From: Monocercomonoides exilis
Taxonomy: Eukaryota; Preaxostyla; Oxymonadida; Polymastigidae
Direction: 5' to 3'
Assembly: GCA_001643675.2 (NCBI GenBank)
Contig: LSRY02000020.1
Coordinates: forward strand, 1,047,501 to 1,111,500
Length of the DNA stretch: 64,000 bases
Part shown: one piece after another, positions 56,701-64,000 of the stretch
Layout: the number at the start of each line of letters is the position of its first letter
Numbering within the stretch: the stretch's first letter is position 1
Made by a program: the position numbers and the translations under genes
The notes under the pieces: generated by a model
Database searches by the model: none
Told to the model about the DNA's origin: nothing
What the model saw: only the letters and a program-made list of their open reading frames with translations

Positions 56701-59453
56701 TGACGCTCAGCGACTGCACAATCACGTCAGAAGAGCCGGCGCAGCTGGCAAATACTGTAATTTGTGTTGAGAGTCATTGTTTGTGTTTAAGCAATGTTTC
56801 GTTCTCGGACATCCGCATGCAGGCATCGAGGCAGCAGCCATCAGCAGAAGCATTTGGAGCAAAGCAATCTGAACAGTCTTTGTTTGAGCCAGAGGCAGGC
56901 CACTCATTCATTGAGGCCTGCTCTGGTGCTGCTGTGGTTCTGGATGGTGTCTGCTTCAAAGAGCTATCTATATTTGTCGTGTCGGGCGATGCCTCGCAGT
57001 CGGCTCATGTCATCAAGTGCGAGTCGTCGTCTCTGACAGCCAGCGGACTGAGAATAGAAGATTGTTCTGTTTCTTTCATAACACCTTCCGATTCTTCTTC
57101 ATCATCATCCATTTCTTCTTCTTCTCATTTTCCAAATTCCTTTGAGTCATCTGCGAACTCTCTCATTTCTGTGTCTGGCGGCAGCGTGGCTGTGCTGGCA
57201 GACATTTGCATAGAGCATGTTTTCGAGTGCTGCGGTGTGCTGTCTGCAGAAAGCGGGTGCAAAGTGGAAGTGAAGCGGAGCAACGTATCTTCGCTTTCTT
57301 CGCGCTCGTCTGCCTTTGCCACCGAAATGGCAGCGTCTTTTGTGCTGAGAGAAGTTCATATCAGCCAAGTGACTGTGGAAGAGGGATGCTTGTTTGCTCT
57401 TCTGCCTTCTTCTCTTTTCGATGAAGAATCGGATAATTTTGAGTTTAATTCTGAATTTTACAAGTCAGCCGATGAAAGTGGCGACACGCCGTTTGAGTTG
57501 GTTCTGTGTGAAGTGAGGGATGTGCAGCTGAAGCATTCGGAAGGAGCAGCTGTGAAGGCAGCCAGTTGGAACAGCCGCATTCTGATTGTCTCGTGTGTGT
57601 TCAGCAACATCAGCGGGCGAAATGATAAGGCAGATTATTTGGATTTGGGTTCGTGCATTAATGTGACAATTGAAAATAGTTCGTTTTTTGGAACTTTAAA
57701 CGATAAAAATAACGATATACAGAATGTTAATGCAAAAGTTAACAAAAACAACGAAATCGGATGGCAAATAGAAGGCATCTGCAAATGGAACAGCTCTTCA
57801 GTCAACTTTATAGAAAGTACAGTTTATGTGAACGAAACTTCATTTGAGAACTTCTCCCAAGGAGCCATTTCTCTGTCTAAATCGACCGTTATGATAGAAA
57901 TGGGGATGTTTCAGAACAACAATCCATTTGTTTCCGGCTATCCTTCTCTTCGACGCAACATTTTGTGTTCAAATGGAAGCACGTTGAATGTGAAGAGTGT
58001 GAAAGGAGGAGATGGAATGAAGGAAAATACCTCGTTTTGGATGTTGAGCGAAGGTTGCGCTCTCAAAGGAATTATTTCTGAAGTATCATCTCCTTTCTTT
58101 ATCCCCATTATTGAAGAAGTGAAGACAACGAAAGAGGGAAATGTGATGAAAATAACATGCTTGGGACAACTTTTGATGCCTTGCAATCTGTCGATGCAAA
58201 TAATATTCAAAAGAGGAGATGAAAAAGAAGTTTTGAAGGAGTTTAGCAAAGAGGATTATATTAACGAGACTGAAATTTGTTACGAAATTGATCTGTCATT
58301 ATCTGAATGGGACGAAGAAGAAGCAGAAGTATCTGTGTCTATTTTATTTGGAGATGAAACAGCGTCTTCAACAGAGAATTTTGTCCTGAAGAACAAAAGC
58401 AGTCCTCAAACAAAAGGAGATAAAGAAATCGATAAAAGAGTTGAAAATGTTGAAGAAAAAAAGAACAGCATTGAATGGACTTTTATTGCCTTTATTGTTT
58501 GCGCTTCTGTACTAGTAATTTTCGTAATTGCATTTTTTGTATTGCTTTTGCGAAAAAATCAAAATGTGAGAGGAATGAAAGTTCAAGATGGGGTAATTGA
58601 AGATTCAATGAATATTAGAAATATTAAAGAGAAGAAAGAGAATATTGAGGAAAGTGCTGGTAAGGAGGAGATGCCAACATTTTTGGTGGAAGAAGTGGGG
58701 AGCGTGATTAGGGTGCATCAAAAGAAAGATGAAGAGTTGCATCAATCAGAGAATAAAGAAATTGTTGATACATTTGATTGTGAGGAAGTGATAAGGGAGG
58801 CACCAGACAACTATATAACAATGCAAACTATCTCGTCGCTTTTTAGTGATGGAGCTGATAGAAGTTTGGAAATAAATTTTGTTGGTAATGAAGATAAAAG
58901 AGTGTACAAAGGTGAAAGAAAAACTAAAAAGGTGAATCGAAGAAAAGGCAAGAAACCAAAGCGAGGTGAAAAGATAGAAGATGTTGAAGAGATACAAAAG
59001 GGGGATGAGGAGGAGGGAGAAGGAGCCAATGTTGTATTGGATGCATTGGAGGGATTGAATCGCATCGCCAACGATTGCGAAAAGAATAAAAATCCAACGC
59101 AGCATAATGTTGAACCATCATCTGTACAAAATAGACAATTTTCTATCTTTGGAGAAGTCGATGAGGAGAAGAAGCAGATTAGAATACTGGAAGAAGAAAA
59201 GAGAGAGATGAAAGGAAAAATAGAAAAAGAAGAGCAAAATGCAATTAAGGGAATTCTGGAAGTTCCAAATATAGGACGGAAGGATACTGGTGATATAATA
59301 CAAGAAGAATTAGAGAAAGAGTATGAAGGGTTTGAAGGGGAGAGAAAGCAAAAGAAAAAGAAGAAAAAGAAAAGGCAGAAAAGAGAAAGAAAGGCAGATA
59401 GTGATTCGAATATTGAAAATACAGTGTTGCCAGATATTGACTTGAATGTCTAG
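47742..59453 (+). CDS. Giant modular type I membrane protein, 3,903 aa, no introns
   Basis: One uninterrupted frame from ATG 47742 to TAG 59453. An N-terminal hydrophobic stretch (residues 2-17, 'RLNFLEFALCYVAVAQ') fits a signal peptide. The ectodomain repeats a unit of about 380-455 residues, each marked by 'CG(x)4-6PC' followed by S/T. Anchor Cys positions are about 388, 766 (variant 'CGEIRRKCST'), 1222, 1653, 2057, 2453 and 2882. Before most anchors comes 'GKGG(F/A/G)', then an F-x-x-N-x-A-x-x-G-x-(D/N) run such as 'FSENEAFVGRNVF', then a Leu/Phe-Val strand. This pattern of short Gly/Asn-turn strands suggests right-handed parallel beta-helices, as in pectin-lyase-fold and polymorphic surface proteins (inference). 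One transmembrane helix ('FIAFIVCASVLVIFVIAFFV', about 3581-3600) and a Lys/Glu-rich cytosolic tail of about 300 residues follow. Likely a cell-surface protein; ligand unknown. Ser content is very high. Length and lack of introns contrast with the spliced neighbours. Confidence 0.9.
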   Translation: MRLNFLEFALCYVAVAQLIPLSHEKATIKLKEQFLQGVLLTNSSLKSSNLVLDERGCSAIFSVDKDSKLHLMCITSLKPARLFHPSCVSSGQCFFVNFSVVFEAGWNRSVCSLAGLSGGAGRSSVLFSSFNSLVFCPSKSSSFACGGIGDFESVEGCAFSNVTAKEESIKELQMADHLSTVYSSVLYNNTFFRCADVYYGTVVHGLSPSSPACDFRSSFDRYIQCTHSQSTEKSSKFHISRTDRITMEKQHGIFENEEWIECVGPQGGAIYFNGYYITKNWDLNISNSVFEKCHSDDKAGAIFMYKVYKHKCVNCHFFGNTANYDPQDIYFANPDSHYSIDNYVFSNSYSTTTGSRFVINGKGDFSNFIAEMSKQRKIKPSGVDGWGCGLGTLPCQTIVYAYSAMRTKYAMPMLCEEGTYAPPTLTISEKPLTLAGSGMDKTTIGNSDATESIFMVSGNKLVVKNLCFLLSKKNSRILRMTSASSLSSSVHSSNEPNSFYSSNSGQSICQLEFIKINQTANTELSAALFSIESGQFSVTKLTAVNIRLSNSAFSLFFFSSCENPSIRDCVFNGITALSSFTSAYSPIFTQRSSSNAKLSLQNCSFNNIISNDCGTGGCLAFNAKLTSSDSSISSIASSLSISNCSFWYCASKPVNSKGGAIYANYGQSKPTAADFYVFNTSFSSNQATYGSDLYFVCFDIEEYVRNGSINWALTAESESGEQMSIFGDDFNYFQGDPIDAMIFLKGYFAMTVYAASGSNSIDRIFCGEIRRKCSTVNYALGRLASPSSSSSLSNGQRTVFISGASTVTSGGNLLNSVSISAEATSAAKYSLLSSSSDPSEPSGPVKANLRIPSSVSGQSSYIFYSSSGTSLNELAFSMAPSVVDEVKHLLQSLISLQNGILTLSDCSFQWDESSSSNSYSSSLILISSEQRADAKLVISQCTISHSAPLAISAPIFDLSQGSVSSQFTSLHIQNVTSCSRSSAVFAFKSISSSSSDSSSSSSEANPQASFTQCGFASIKGSEGTNALFSTSQLMTGSVVLEQCNLTDCVGTSSTEGGGMRWDVCGSEEMKMINCNISSCAAKESVGSSRGSNEGSSKGKGGGVYLILNDSSSDFLFESCTFSDNRADVGRDVFIQCEKLSQAADLSKYVDVFSSAFDAENSFFGAESATLSNNADLLDAMRYRSTVVFVRGIAPSSSSAVNFAINSDPSAPTSQTGVNWFRCGALDAPCETIDFSLKQKVAPKTEAAADEEEDKMQTIKVKESSFIKEEIDLSDSILTSAEENAECKVDFVQSIPKATGIAVTNTKTMEISHVSFNVPTSFTNGMTLLISSQSGAASLESCNFYLNSSSSFAHSNGDADDAVSFSFPLVGVSSGVLSVASCCFGSNSAVNFGAAVMEISDSVDFTFDTATFQNLCVHSDCLFNVVHSNEPSLLHSTSASASTRAQAEHAEGEREGEGDVSDEDFSEYSFKFLNCTFNSISSVTSVSSADQTGKASLLSPEHTASVILSNCSVSTCLSEGSFEGGVLCLSASSQAPFTLKKSSISSCACNAVSGKGGFLFLCLDGRDAKFNFEELTFSGNEAKVGENMFLACTEMNASIKTSKFNFDFSDFAGNINAFVGNDTKYGNTDLTVFLFAYLGSTINVGSEGLDSVGCGAHVPCFSFWTSIKHIDADAGNKRIIITSSTDIEDEHDISGLTISSQNALDSLSDSPSPSSTLSIHSKLNSLNNSQKGVLVNSRSATIEDVIISIPSSFLDGNSASINENVLFASECDDSTDFGRSGLSLTKCSFQKQTDESVKFKLVAAMKGKVCLCDVWVEEMTFSCSAFAFSSGGVLWFEECHFASVNLEQKSFMEMLEAETPKNEGEKEGEDSSTAVLLLNASSFSSINNGASNPCSSIFSLQNSYEIEVVGCTFQTLGSEGCKKGGAMSFELKGTDGQLKMSNMGVTNSICSSSEGCGGGIYLTCATDNNDRYSFSEISVGGNKAHQGRDMFIVANDLRKDVNSELFAFATQFDDKANALIGFDRRYFNEVVDLMIFVEGFVSASVLIEATAGQNEVFCGNKYVPCQSLDYSVNRLAESSADVPLRVITVKSNGSIKNDISLNSVNVVSFGRENSGINISANVQFASGSVVSSTAALSFSSIDFHIPSVFAIETPEGASLFSSSTETGNIQFSSCSFIITSSESQDVSSCVHLISVLGGVVQLSQCHADSASFSVAPFVISQTAQASFEGVSFTQLSFSSCSLFNLIPSTLDAKDDYSSSANQESRPAEISFKNCEFTSLHVSEYDEQPSFGSVQLETHLLIVNCSLDYLTSALSVEGGGMRIELRTEGSFCLKGENSEQISSVSHCTCSEFVGKGGFLYLSCCNSIDGFSLSDLVFSENEAFVGRNVFILSSDLNASVVIERLMFDWTEWKNTNAFFGADEENFTEGISLSMLLFKYTSNSVIISLNGRDVIGCGSEWVPCQSFIEGMRHFREGVQFREIKINTSAAISDEWDLSNSSISPAISSSPGYSSSSSSDEPSSDECTINVGKAIQSLSEPSEAVLTNKLVLTFTSINFCLPSSFETPQKELLFTETGTATLSKCSFAMQTAEEGIAFVLFHVSSGTFSIEESKMAELSFATSAIRLAAPAAHFVASAFSVDVLNFVDGPFISVGNVEEKENEESILSRNGKEMKASKEASEIRLENLQWHLIHSTNENASIISYESALSIALTMDNSTFSNCDSQSLLGGAFFVWMKESSDSSICSWANEGCMQVNISTFEGCACSTTEGKGGAIALNCLDNPDNSNVPSSSTVKGLPITFRLIRFSLNRAKVANDLFIICRSISDQINETLFVIDFEELSFDKTNAIYCTDQLNKAPIDLAPFIVFYKSEQIFVSAEEGIDNKECGKRSDPCATLSESVRHLNEGSSQKVFVMGKANVSVETIIHSVTVQAVGDTQAIVLFDSEITKSDEKSNYVVSSSLESQLLKINIVFGSGFASSHHSVFGVRSGNLTLSDCTITSEEPAQLANTVICVESHCLCLSNVSFSDIRMQASRQQPSAEAFGAKQSEQSLFEPEAGHSFIEACSGAAVVLDGVCFKELSIFVVSGDASQSAHVIKCESSSLTASGLRIEDCSVSFITPSDSSSSSSISSSSHFPNSFESSANSLISVSGGSVAVLADICIEHVFECCGVLSAESGCKVEVKRSNVSSLSSRSSAFATEMAASFVLREVHISQVTVEEGCLFALLPSSLFDEESDNFEFNSEFYKSADESGDTPFELVLCEVRDVQLKHSEGAAVKAASWNSRILIVSCVFSNISGRNDKADYLDLGSCINVTIENSSFFGTLNDKNNDIQNVNAKVNKNNEIGWQIEGICKWNSSSVNFIESTVYVNETSFENFSQGAISLSKSTVMIEMGMFQNNNPFVSGYPSLRRNILCSNGSTLNVKSVKGGDGMKENTSFWMLSEGCALKGIISEVSSPFFIPIIEEVKTTKEGNVMKITCLGQLLMPCNLSMQIIFKRGDEKEVLKEFSKEDYINETEICYEIDLSLSEWDEEEAEVSVSILFGDETASSTENFVLKNKSSPQTKGDKEIDKRVENVEEKKNSIEWTFIAFIVCASVLVIFVIAFFVLLLRKNQNVRGMKVQDGVIEDSMNIRNIKEKKENIEESAGKEEMPTFLVEEVGSVIRVHQKKDEELHQSENKEIVDTFDCEEVIREAPDNYITMQTISSLFSDGADRSLEINFVGNEDKRVYKGERKTKKVNRRKGKKPKRGEKIEDVEEIQKGDEEEGEGANVVLDALEGLNRIANDCEKNKNPTQHNVEPSSVQNRQFSIFGEVDEEKKQIRILEEEKREMKGKIEKEEQNAIKGILEVPNIGRKDTGDIIQEELEKEYEGFEGERKQKKKKKKKRQKRERKADSDSNIENTVLPDIDLNV

Positions 59454-60023
59454 ATCAGAAGGGAAATTAAGTTGTGAAAATTTCTAAAAAACAATGTTCA
59501 GCTGGAGGTATTAGTGAAAATGAAGAAATATCGGAACAAAGATGAATTTTGAGCCTTTGTCATTTGGAGGGTTCGTTGTTAGGTTCAAAAAATAAATGTG
59601 CAAAAAGTTAATGAAAAGGGAAACATTTTGTGTGCTTCGTTCTTTTGCAGAAATTTCAAAAGTTTGATAAGTGAATTGCAGAGATTTCGTTTTCGTCAAC
59701 TTTTTAAAGAGAGTGTTAGAATTATTTTATGATTGTTACTTCATCAAGTATTTCCATCATTGTTTCTCATTCTTCAACTTTATTCTTTAAATTTCATTTC
59801 AAATATTTTGCTATCCTATTCAGTCACTAGAAAGGATAGATTTTGTAATTTTTTTGTTGTGTGGAGAAAATGAAATTTTCTTTTTTGTTATTTTCCAACC
59901 GGAAGTTTAGATTTAAGTTTTTGGTTCATTATTTTAAATTACATTCCTATTTTTTCTGAACATTATTTGTTCTTCATTCTAATTATTTCCTCAGATTGTC
60001 AATGTTATTTTTTTTTTTTTTTT

Positions 60024-60066
<43 letters not shown>

Positions 60067-60772
60067 CGTGATAGAAAAAGATTTTAAAACCTGTCGTCAC
60101 AGAGGTGTACAAAAAATACAAATAAAATTCGTTCGTTACTTGAAATACGAGTGAGATCACCAAATTTTTTGTTGCAATATCATTGATGTCTGTTTCCAGA
60201 TAAAAAAATCCTATTTATTTTGAAAACTAAGGAAATTTTAAAAAAAAAAAAAATAAGTAAAAAAACTTTTTCGCTGCTTCGTGCAAAAAATATTTGTCAG
60301 TTCGCATTTTTCCCCATGTGTTTATTCTACGAGAAGATTGTGACAAATGATTGAAATCTGGATTATTCGTCGAAATAAAAACATTTTATCAATCTTGTTC
60401 AAAATATTTTAAAGAATTATTCATGTTTTTATGACAAGCTAAAATATAGAAAAGAGTGTTAAACACATCTGTCCTAACCATTATTCATTGAACAAATTAT
60501 TTAATGTCATACTCAATAATAATTATTCAGAAAATCACAACTTTCGAGTAATTGACAGAAACAAAACCCGCGACATTCTATTCGGTCCTTTTAATCTTAT
60601 CAAATATATTGAATTTTAAAAAAAACATCAACATAAATTATTGTGAACAAAAAGGAAGAGAACAATCAAAGAAAAGAAAAAGAAAAGAAAAAGAAAAGAA
60701 AAGAAAAGAAAAAAAGAAAGAAAAAGAAAAAAGAAAAAAAAATAAAACTGTTTGTTTCATTCTCCCAAATTA
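59454..60772. other. Spacer downstream of the giant gene
   Basis: AT-rich. 'AATAAA' at 59591-59596 could serve as a polyadenylation signal about 140 nt after the stop. Poly-T runs lie at 60008-60026 and 60029-60066. A '(C)AGAGGTGTAC' motif, like the hAT 2 end, lies at 60099-60109. An A/AAAG-rich tract lies at about 60660-60745. No gene recognised. Confidence 0.5.
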
Positions 60773-61150
60773 CAGATATCGCATAAAATACCGGACATCG
60801 CACAAAATACCGGACAAGATCGATTTCATGATAACTGCAAGAGAAATAATTCTGTTAATTTTCCTCAAAATATTTCTCATCAATACAAACTCATTGGAAA
60901 AACAAGACTTTCAAAATAGCTTCATTTGTGCTCAGTGAAAATTAATTATTGAAATCTCGGAGAAACTCAAAATCCTATTTCTCCGAGATTTCAAAAATTA
61001 TTTTTTCAGAGCACAAACGAGGAAGTCATGAAGGTCTTGTATGTCATGTGAGTTTGTATTGATGAGAAATATTTTGAGGAAAATAAACAGAATTATTTTT
61101 CTTGCAGTTATCGTGAAATCGATCTTGTCCGGTATTTTATGCGATATCTG
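60773..61150. repeat. Family D palindromic element, copy 2 (378 bp, inverted relative to copy 1)
   Basis: Reverse-complement counterpart of 41406-41764, nearly identical over the whole length. It has 19 extra bases from a tandem duplication near the left end: 'TCGCATAAAATACCGGACA' followed by 'TCGCACAAAATACCGGACA'. The loop is near 60965-60976. A family C copy lies 161 bp to the right. Confidence 0.9.
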
Positions 61151-61311
61151 TAAATTGTTGAAAAACAGTGAGAGATCAAAAGAGTTGTTGAAAAAAATAC
61201 AGTTCAAAACATTTAAAAAAAAAAAAAGAAAAGAAAAAAAGATTTTTTCCTTCAAAATCTATCATTTGCATCTCATTATAGAAATTTTGAACAGAAACAA
61301 ATATAACATAT

Positions 61312-61579
61312 GGGGGAAAATACGCTCTTTCAAGCTTTTTTTGCATTAAGAATGAAAAATTGCTTCACTTATAACTTTATATCTCTTTCTCCGAATTCAA
61401 AATTATTTTGATTTTCATATCTGCAAACAAACATCATTGATATTATAACAAAATGCTTTGTGAACTCACACGTAATTCTTAAGTTGTTCTCATTTTCAAT
61501 AAATTTTTGTATCACAAAAATAAATTCAAAAGTGCATAATTTTCCAATGAAAATGCTAGAAGTCTCATATTTAAGCCCA
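61312..61579. repeat. Family C element, copy 3
   Basis: It begins 'GGGGGAAAATACGC' and shares 'TTTCAAGCTTTTT', 'AATTGCTTCACT' and 'TTTCCAATGAAAATGCTAGA' with copy 2. The right end is degraded ('TTAAGCCCAT'). The orientation is the same as copies 1 and 2. Confidence 0.7.
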
Positions 61580-61714
61580 TATTATTATAACGTCATCTTT
61601 TGTAATTCCTCTTCTCAATGTCATGAAATTTTTGTTGAGAAATCGAGTTGATTGAACTTCGCCTTTTTTTCAAATAAAATCTGTTATTATTAAAAAACAT
61701 ATTTCAAAGTGAAT

Positions 61715-63020
61715 TATTTCAAATTGATATTATTGGAAAATCCAAAATGATTCAGTTCTTTCATGAATATGGATTTTTCTGATATCTTCGAAAGACACTG
61801 ATAGACCACAGATGGATCGAATGGATGAATTCCACAAGCTTCAAATGACTTTCTCACTATTCTCGGAGATTGAGAGTCGCAGACAGCTTCTGAAACAGCT
61901 GGAATCAATGCTATTCTGTACAAAGCAATAAAGGAATCAGAAGGGATAAGGAATGTCCGTTTCAAGCTGTTTTTTAAAATAAACATAAACGAACATATCC
62001 AAACGTTGCGTTAGGTGAGAAGTGTGGGACGGAAGTATCAGAAGATGGATGTGATGTTTTCCGCACCAAGATATGACGGGATGGCAAAGACAAGAAGAAT
62101 GATTATCGAGAATAATTAATGCGTTAGAAGATGGTCCGTGCAGTTCGACTCGTTTCTCGTTTATTTTTCGTGATAAATTTCGATCATCATTTTATTTAAA
62201 TCATTCCTGCTCATCCAACCTGTCCCGTTTGCGATACAGTTTTTCCGATGGAACTTTTATTCCTTTTAATCTTCTGACAACGTCCGAGATGACCACAACA
62301 TCACATGATCCAGTGATGTTCCATCAGAAAAACAGAGAAAAATAATGTCGCATTTTTCCTTCGCTGTGCTTCTAGCAGGAAAGCGCATTGTGTTTCTTTT
62401 GCAACTATTTATTTCATCTTCTGACTGTTTCATGGTAACTCCGGTCTCATCCATATTGATTATCAGATCTGAAGAAATATGATAATCATCTTTTTCTATT
62501 TTAAATAGACATTACCAATTTCTCATATTTTCGATGTTCGAAGCTTTTTGTAGATGCATGTCTATGTATGTTGGTTTTATCAGTTTTAACAATCCGCTTT
62601 TATTTATATACCTGCGAGCGCATTTTGTATAATTTTGTTACACTCCAAAGATGGAACGCTTTTCTTATTTTTTTTCATCATAACGTTTTCTGCCTGTAAA
62701 AAAATACACAGTTTAAAAATCATTATCGAAATAAATCACACGAATTATTTTATATCCGAAACTGTCAATTTGTTGGAAGAAGATATTTGAGCTCTTGCGC
62801 AGTCTTCAATTTCCTCAATTTTTTCTTTATAAAATAACCCTGGTCTGCCTGAGCAATGAGGATCTCTTCCCGCTTTAATTGATGTTATATACCTGTAGAT
62901 GGATGAATGAGATACGATTTTTGCTTTAACAAAATCTGAAGGTTTGATTTAATCTTGTTTTAAAAGATAATCAACTTTTTCTGCTTTTGAAGTGAGCCTG
63001 CGAAACCCTGCCAATGCCTT
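61715..63020 (-). pseudogene. pogo/DDE_1-type transposase relic, second family
   Basis: Minus-strand pieces in order: an HTH-like N-terminus ('KAKIVSHSSIYRYITSIKAG', near 62900); the first catalytic Asp in 'INMDETGVTMKQ' (62455 down); 'EKCDIIFLCFSDG' near 62345; and 'LPSHTSHLTQRLDMFVYVYF' (about 62030-61970), the LQPLD-type block. After a frame change come 'ALIPAVSEAVCDSQSPRIVR' and 'KSFEACGIHPFDPSVV' (about 61910-61800), the C-terminal DDE_1 signature. Stops and frame shifts near 62950, 62500, 62200-62100 and 61980 break it. It differs in sequence from the relic at 690-1850, so it is another lineage. The second catalytic Asp could not be located. Confidence 0.75.
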
Positions 63021-63413
63021 TATAGGAGATAATTTATTGGAAGAGAGAGAGAGGATGGCATGCTGGTATTTTTCATTTGATAAATGGAAATTTGATCACA
63101 TGATTTGAAAAAGGTTCTCATTGAAGAAATGAACATTTAGGAATATTTTCAAAGGAAGAAATTAAGAAAATTTATCATGAATTGATTTTTGGTTCGGGAT
63201 TGAAAACGATTAATATTAATGAAATATGTTTTGGACCGAAATGTTAATGATTTTGTATTTTTCTCTGGTTTTGTCTCTGTCTTTCATCATTTCTCCGACG
63301 TTATTAAAAACAAAAACAAAAAAAATATTTTTTTCTTCGGATTTTTTTATGTTTTGATGCAAAACATAAAAGCTAAGATTTTCAGACAAAGACATTATTG
63401 TTGAAACTGAATA
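63021..63413. other. Spacer before the last gene
   Basis: AT-rich. A short open stretch around 63134-63242 ('HLGIFSKEEIKKIYHELIFG') without an ATG could be an upstream exon of the next gene, but no convincing splice sites link them. Confidence 0.3.
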
Positions 63414-64000
63414 ATGCAATTATCGAAACCATTAATTTTATTGTTTTTTGATTTGAAAAAGAATGAATTATTTCTATTGATAACACAGAATTCTGTTACA
63501 AAAGTTAAAATGAAAACGAATAGGATTAATAGAGTTTTATGCGAAAATGGATTTTATGGTGTAATTGTTGTTCTTCACAATGGTGGAGTTATATCGTTAT
63601 GGAATGGAAGAACGCATTCGTTAATTTCAACTCTTACTGTTTATCACGAAGAACTTAAGTCGGTTTGCGAATATAATAAAGAGATTGAACCATTTTCTCA
63701 GTGCATTTTATCTGGCGATCATTGTTCTATTGTGATAGGACATTCATTTTTTCCACGTCTGACAATAATTCCACTTCCAGAATTAATAACCAACAATAAA
63801 GACTTTCCAATTGCTGATAATTCGAAATTGTTTTTGAGAAGCAAAAGCGACATTGAAATGAACAAAAGATCAAAAGCGAGAAATCAAATGACAAATGAAA
63901 TTGTGAAGGCCATACCCATCTTAGTCCATAAAAAAGAACCTCATGGTGATGCCGTTAAACATTTTTCAATTTCAAATGATGACAACCAGCCATTTACAAT
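63414..64000 (+). CDS. WD-repeat-like protein, N-terminal part, cut by the window end
   Basis: The frame opens at ATG 63414 ('MQLSKPLILLFFDLKKNELF') and runs without a stop to the window end, at least 195 codons. 'GVIVVLHNGGVISLWNGRTH' (about 63561-63620) is a good WD40-type blade ('V....GGVI.LW'), and the flanking strands 'NELFLLITQNSVTKVKM' and 'CSIVIGHSFFPRLTIIPLPE' fit a beta-propeller. The end is Lys/Asp-rich. Such proteins act as interaction scaffolds; the partner and pathway cannot be told from this part. The start may be an internal exon rather than the true N-terminus. Confidence 0.5.
   Translation, partial: MQLSKPLILLFFDLKKNELFLLITQNSVTKVKMKTNRINRVLCENGFYGVIVVLHNGGVISLWNGRTHSLISTLTVYHEELKSVCEYNKEIEPFSQCILSGDHCSIVIGHSFFPRLTIIPLPELITNNKDFPIADNSKLFLRSKSDIEMNKRSKARNQMTNEIVKAIPILVHKKEPHGDAVKHFSISNDDNQPFT

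Noticed and set aside
60552-60938. Frame ending in an Ile/Leu-rich segment also seen at 41618-41824
   Set aside because: The similarity comes from the shared family D palindrome, and the frame has no start or stop logic of its own.
1-64000. CRISPR arrays, tRNA or rRNA genes, bacterial operons
   Set aside because: No regular spacer arrays, cloverleaf-like sequence or rRNA sequence were seen; gene style is eukaryotic.

Overview
The window is nuclear DNA of a unicellular eukaryote. It is strongly AT-rich, its genes have short GT-AG introns (46-184 bp in the models below), and its coding sequence carries long Ser, Glu and Lys homopolymers. It also holds remains of many eukaryotic transposon superfamilies. 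The code appears standard: the 3,903-codon frame at 47742-59453 contains no in-frame TAA, TAG or TGA before its final TAG, while using CAA/CAG freely for Gln. Short introns, a giant intronless Ser-rich modular membrane protein and diverse DNA transposons would fit an anaerobic metamonad with the standard code, such as a Monocercomonoides-like oxymonad. That assignment is inference from gene style, not a match to a reference.

Layout. 0-9 kb is a transposon graveyard: a pogo-like relic (-), a Tc1 relic (+), a Merlin relic (-) and an unclassified DDE transposase relic (-), with small non-autonomous elements between them. 9.4-14 kb holds a DIRS-like tyrosine-recombinase retroelement relic. 14-15.1 kb carries MITEs. 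15.8-21.3 kb is the best conventional gene pair: a four-exon TCF25-like gene (+) converging on a four-exon multi-pass membrane protein gene (-). 22.0-25.1 kb is a nearly intact hAT transposase gene with two introns. 25.7-40.7 kb alternates AT-rich spacer with three GC-richer islands holding decayed genes: an AGC-kinase-tail gene (-), a helical low-complexity gene (+) and an acidic/basic low-complexity gene (+). A second Merlin relic lies between the last two. 41-46.2 kb is a dense cluster of small elements around a second hAT relic (-), including a 368-bp almost perfect hairpin. 47.7-59.5 kb is one intronless gene for a giant type I membrane protein built of repeated modules. 60.7-63 kb has more inverted-repeat elements and a second pogo-like relic. 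The window ends inside a WD-repeat-like gene.

How the parts relate. Apart from the TCF25-like gene, the membrane-protein gene, the giant surface-type protein and the truncated last gene, almost every coding stretch is a transposon or broken. Small repeats recur: families A and B share internal sequence, family C has three copies, and family D has two copies in opposite orientation, each next to a C copy. This points to repeated element traffic through one accessory-type region. I found no rRNA or tRNA gene, CRISPR array or bacterial-type operon.
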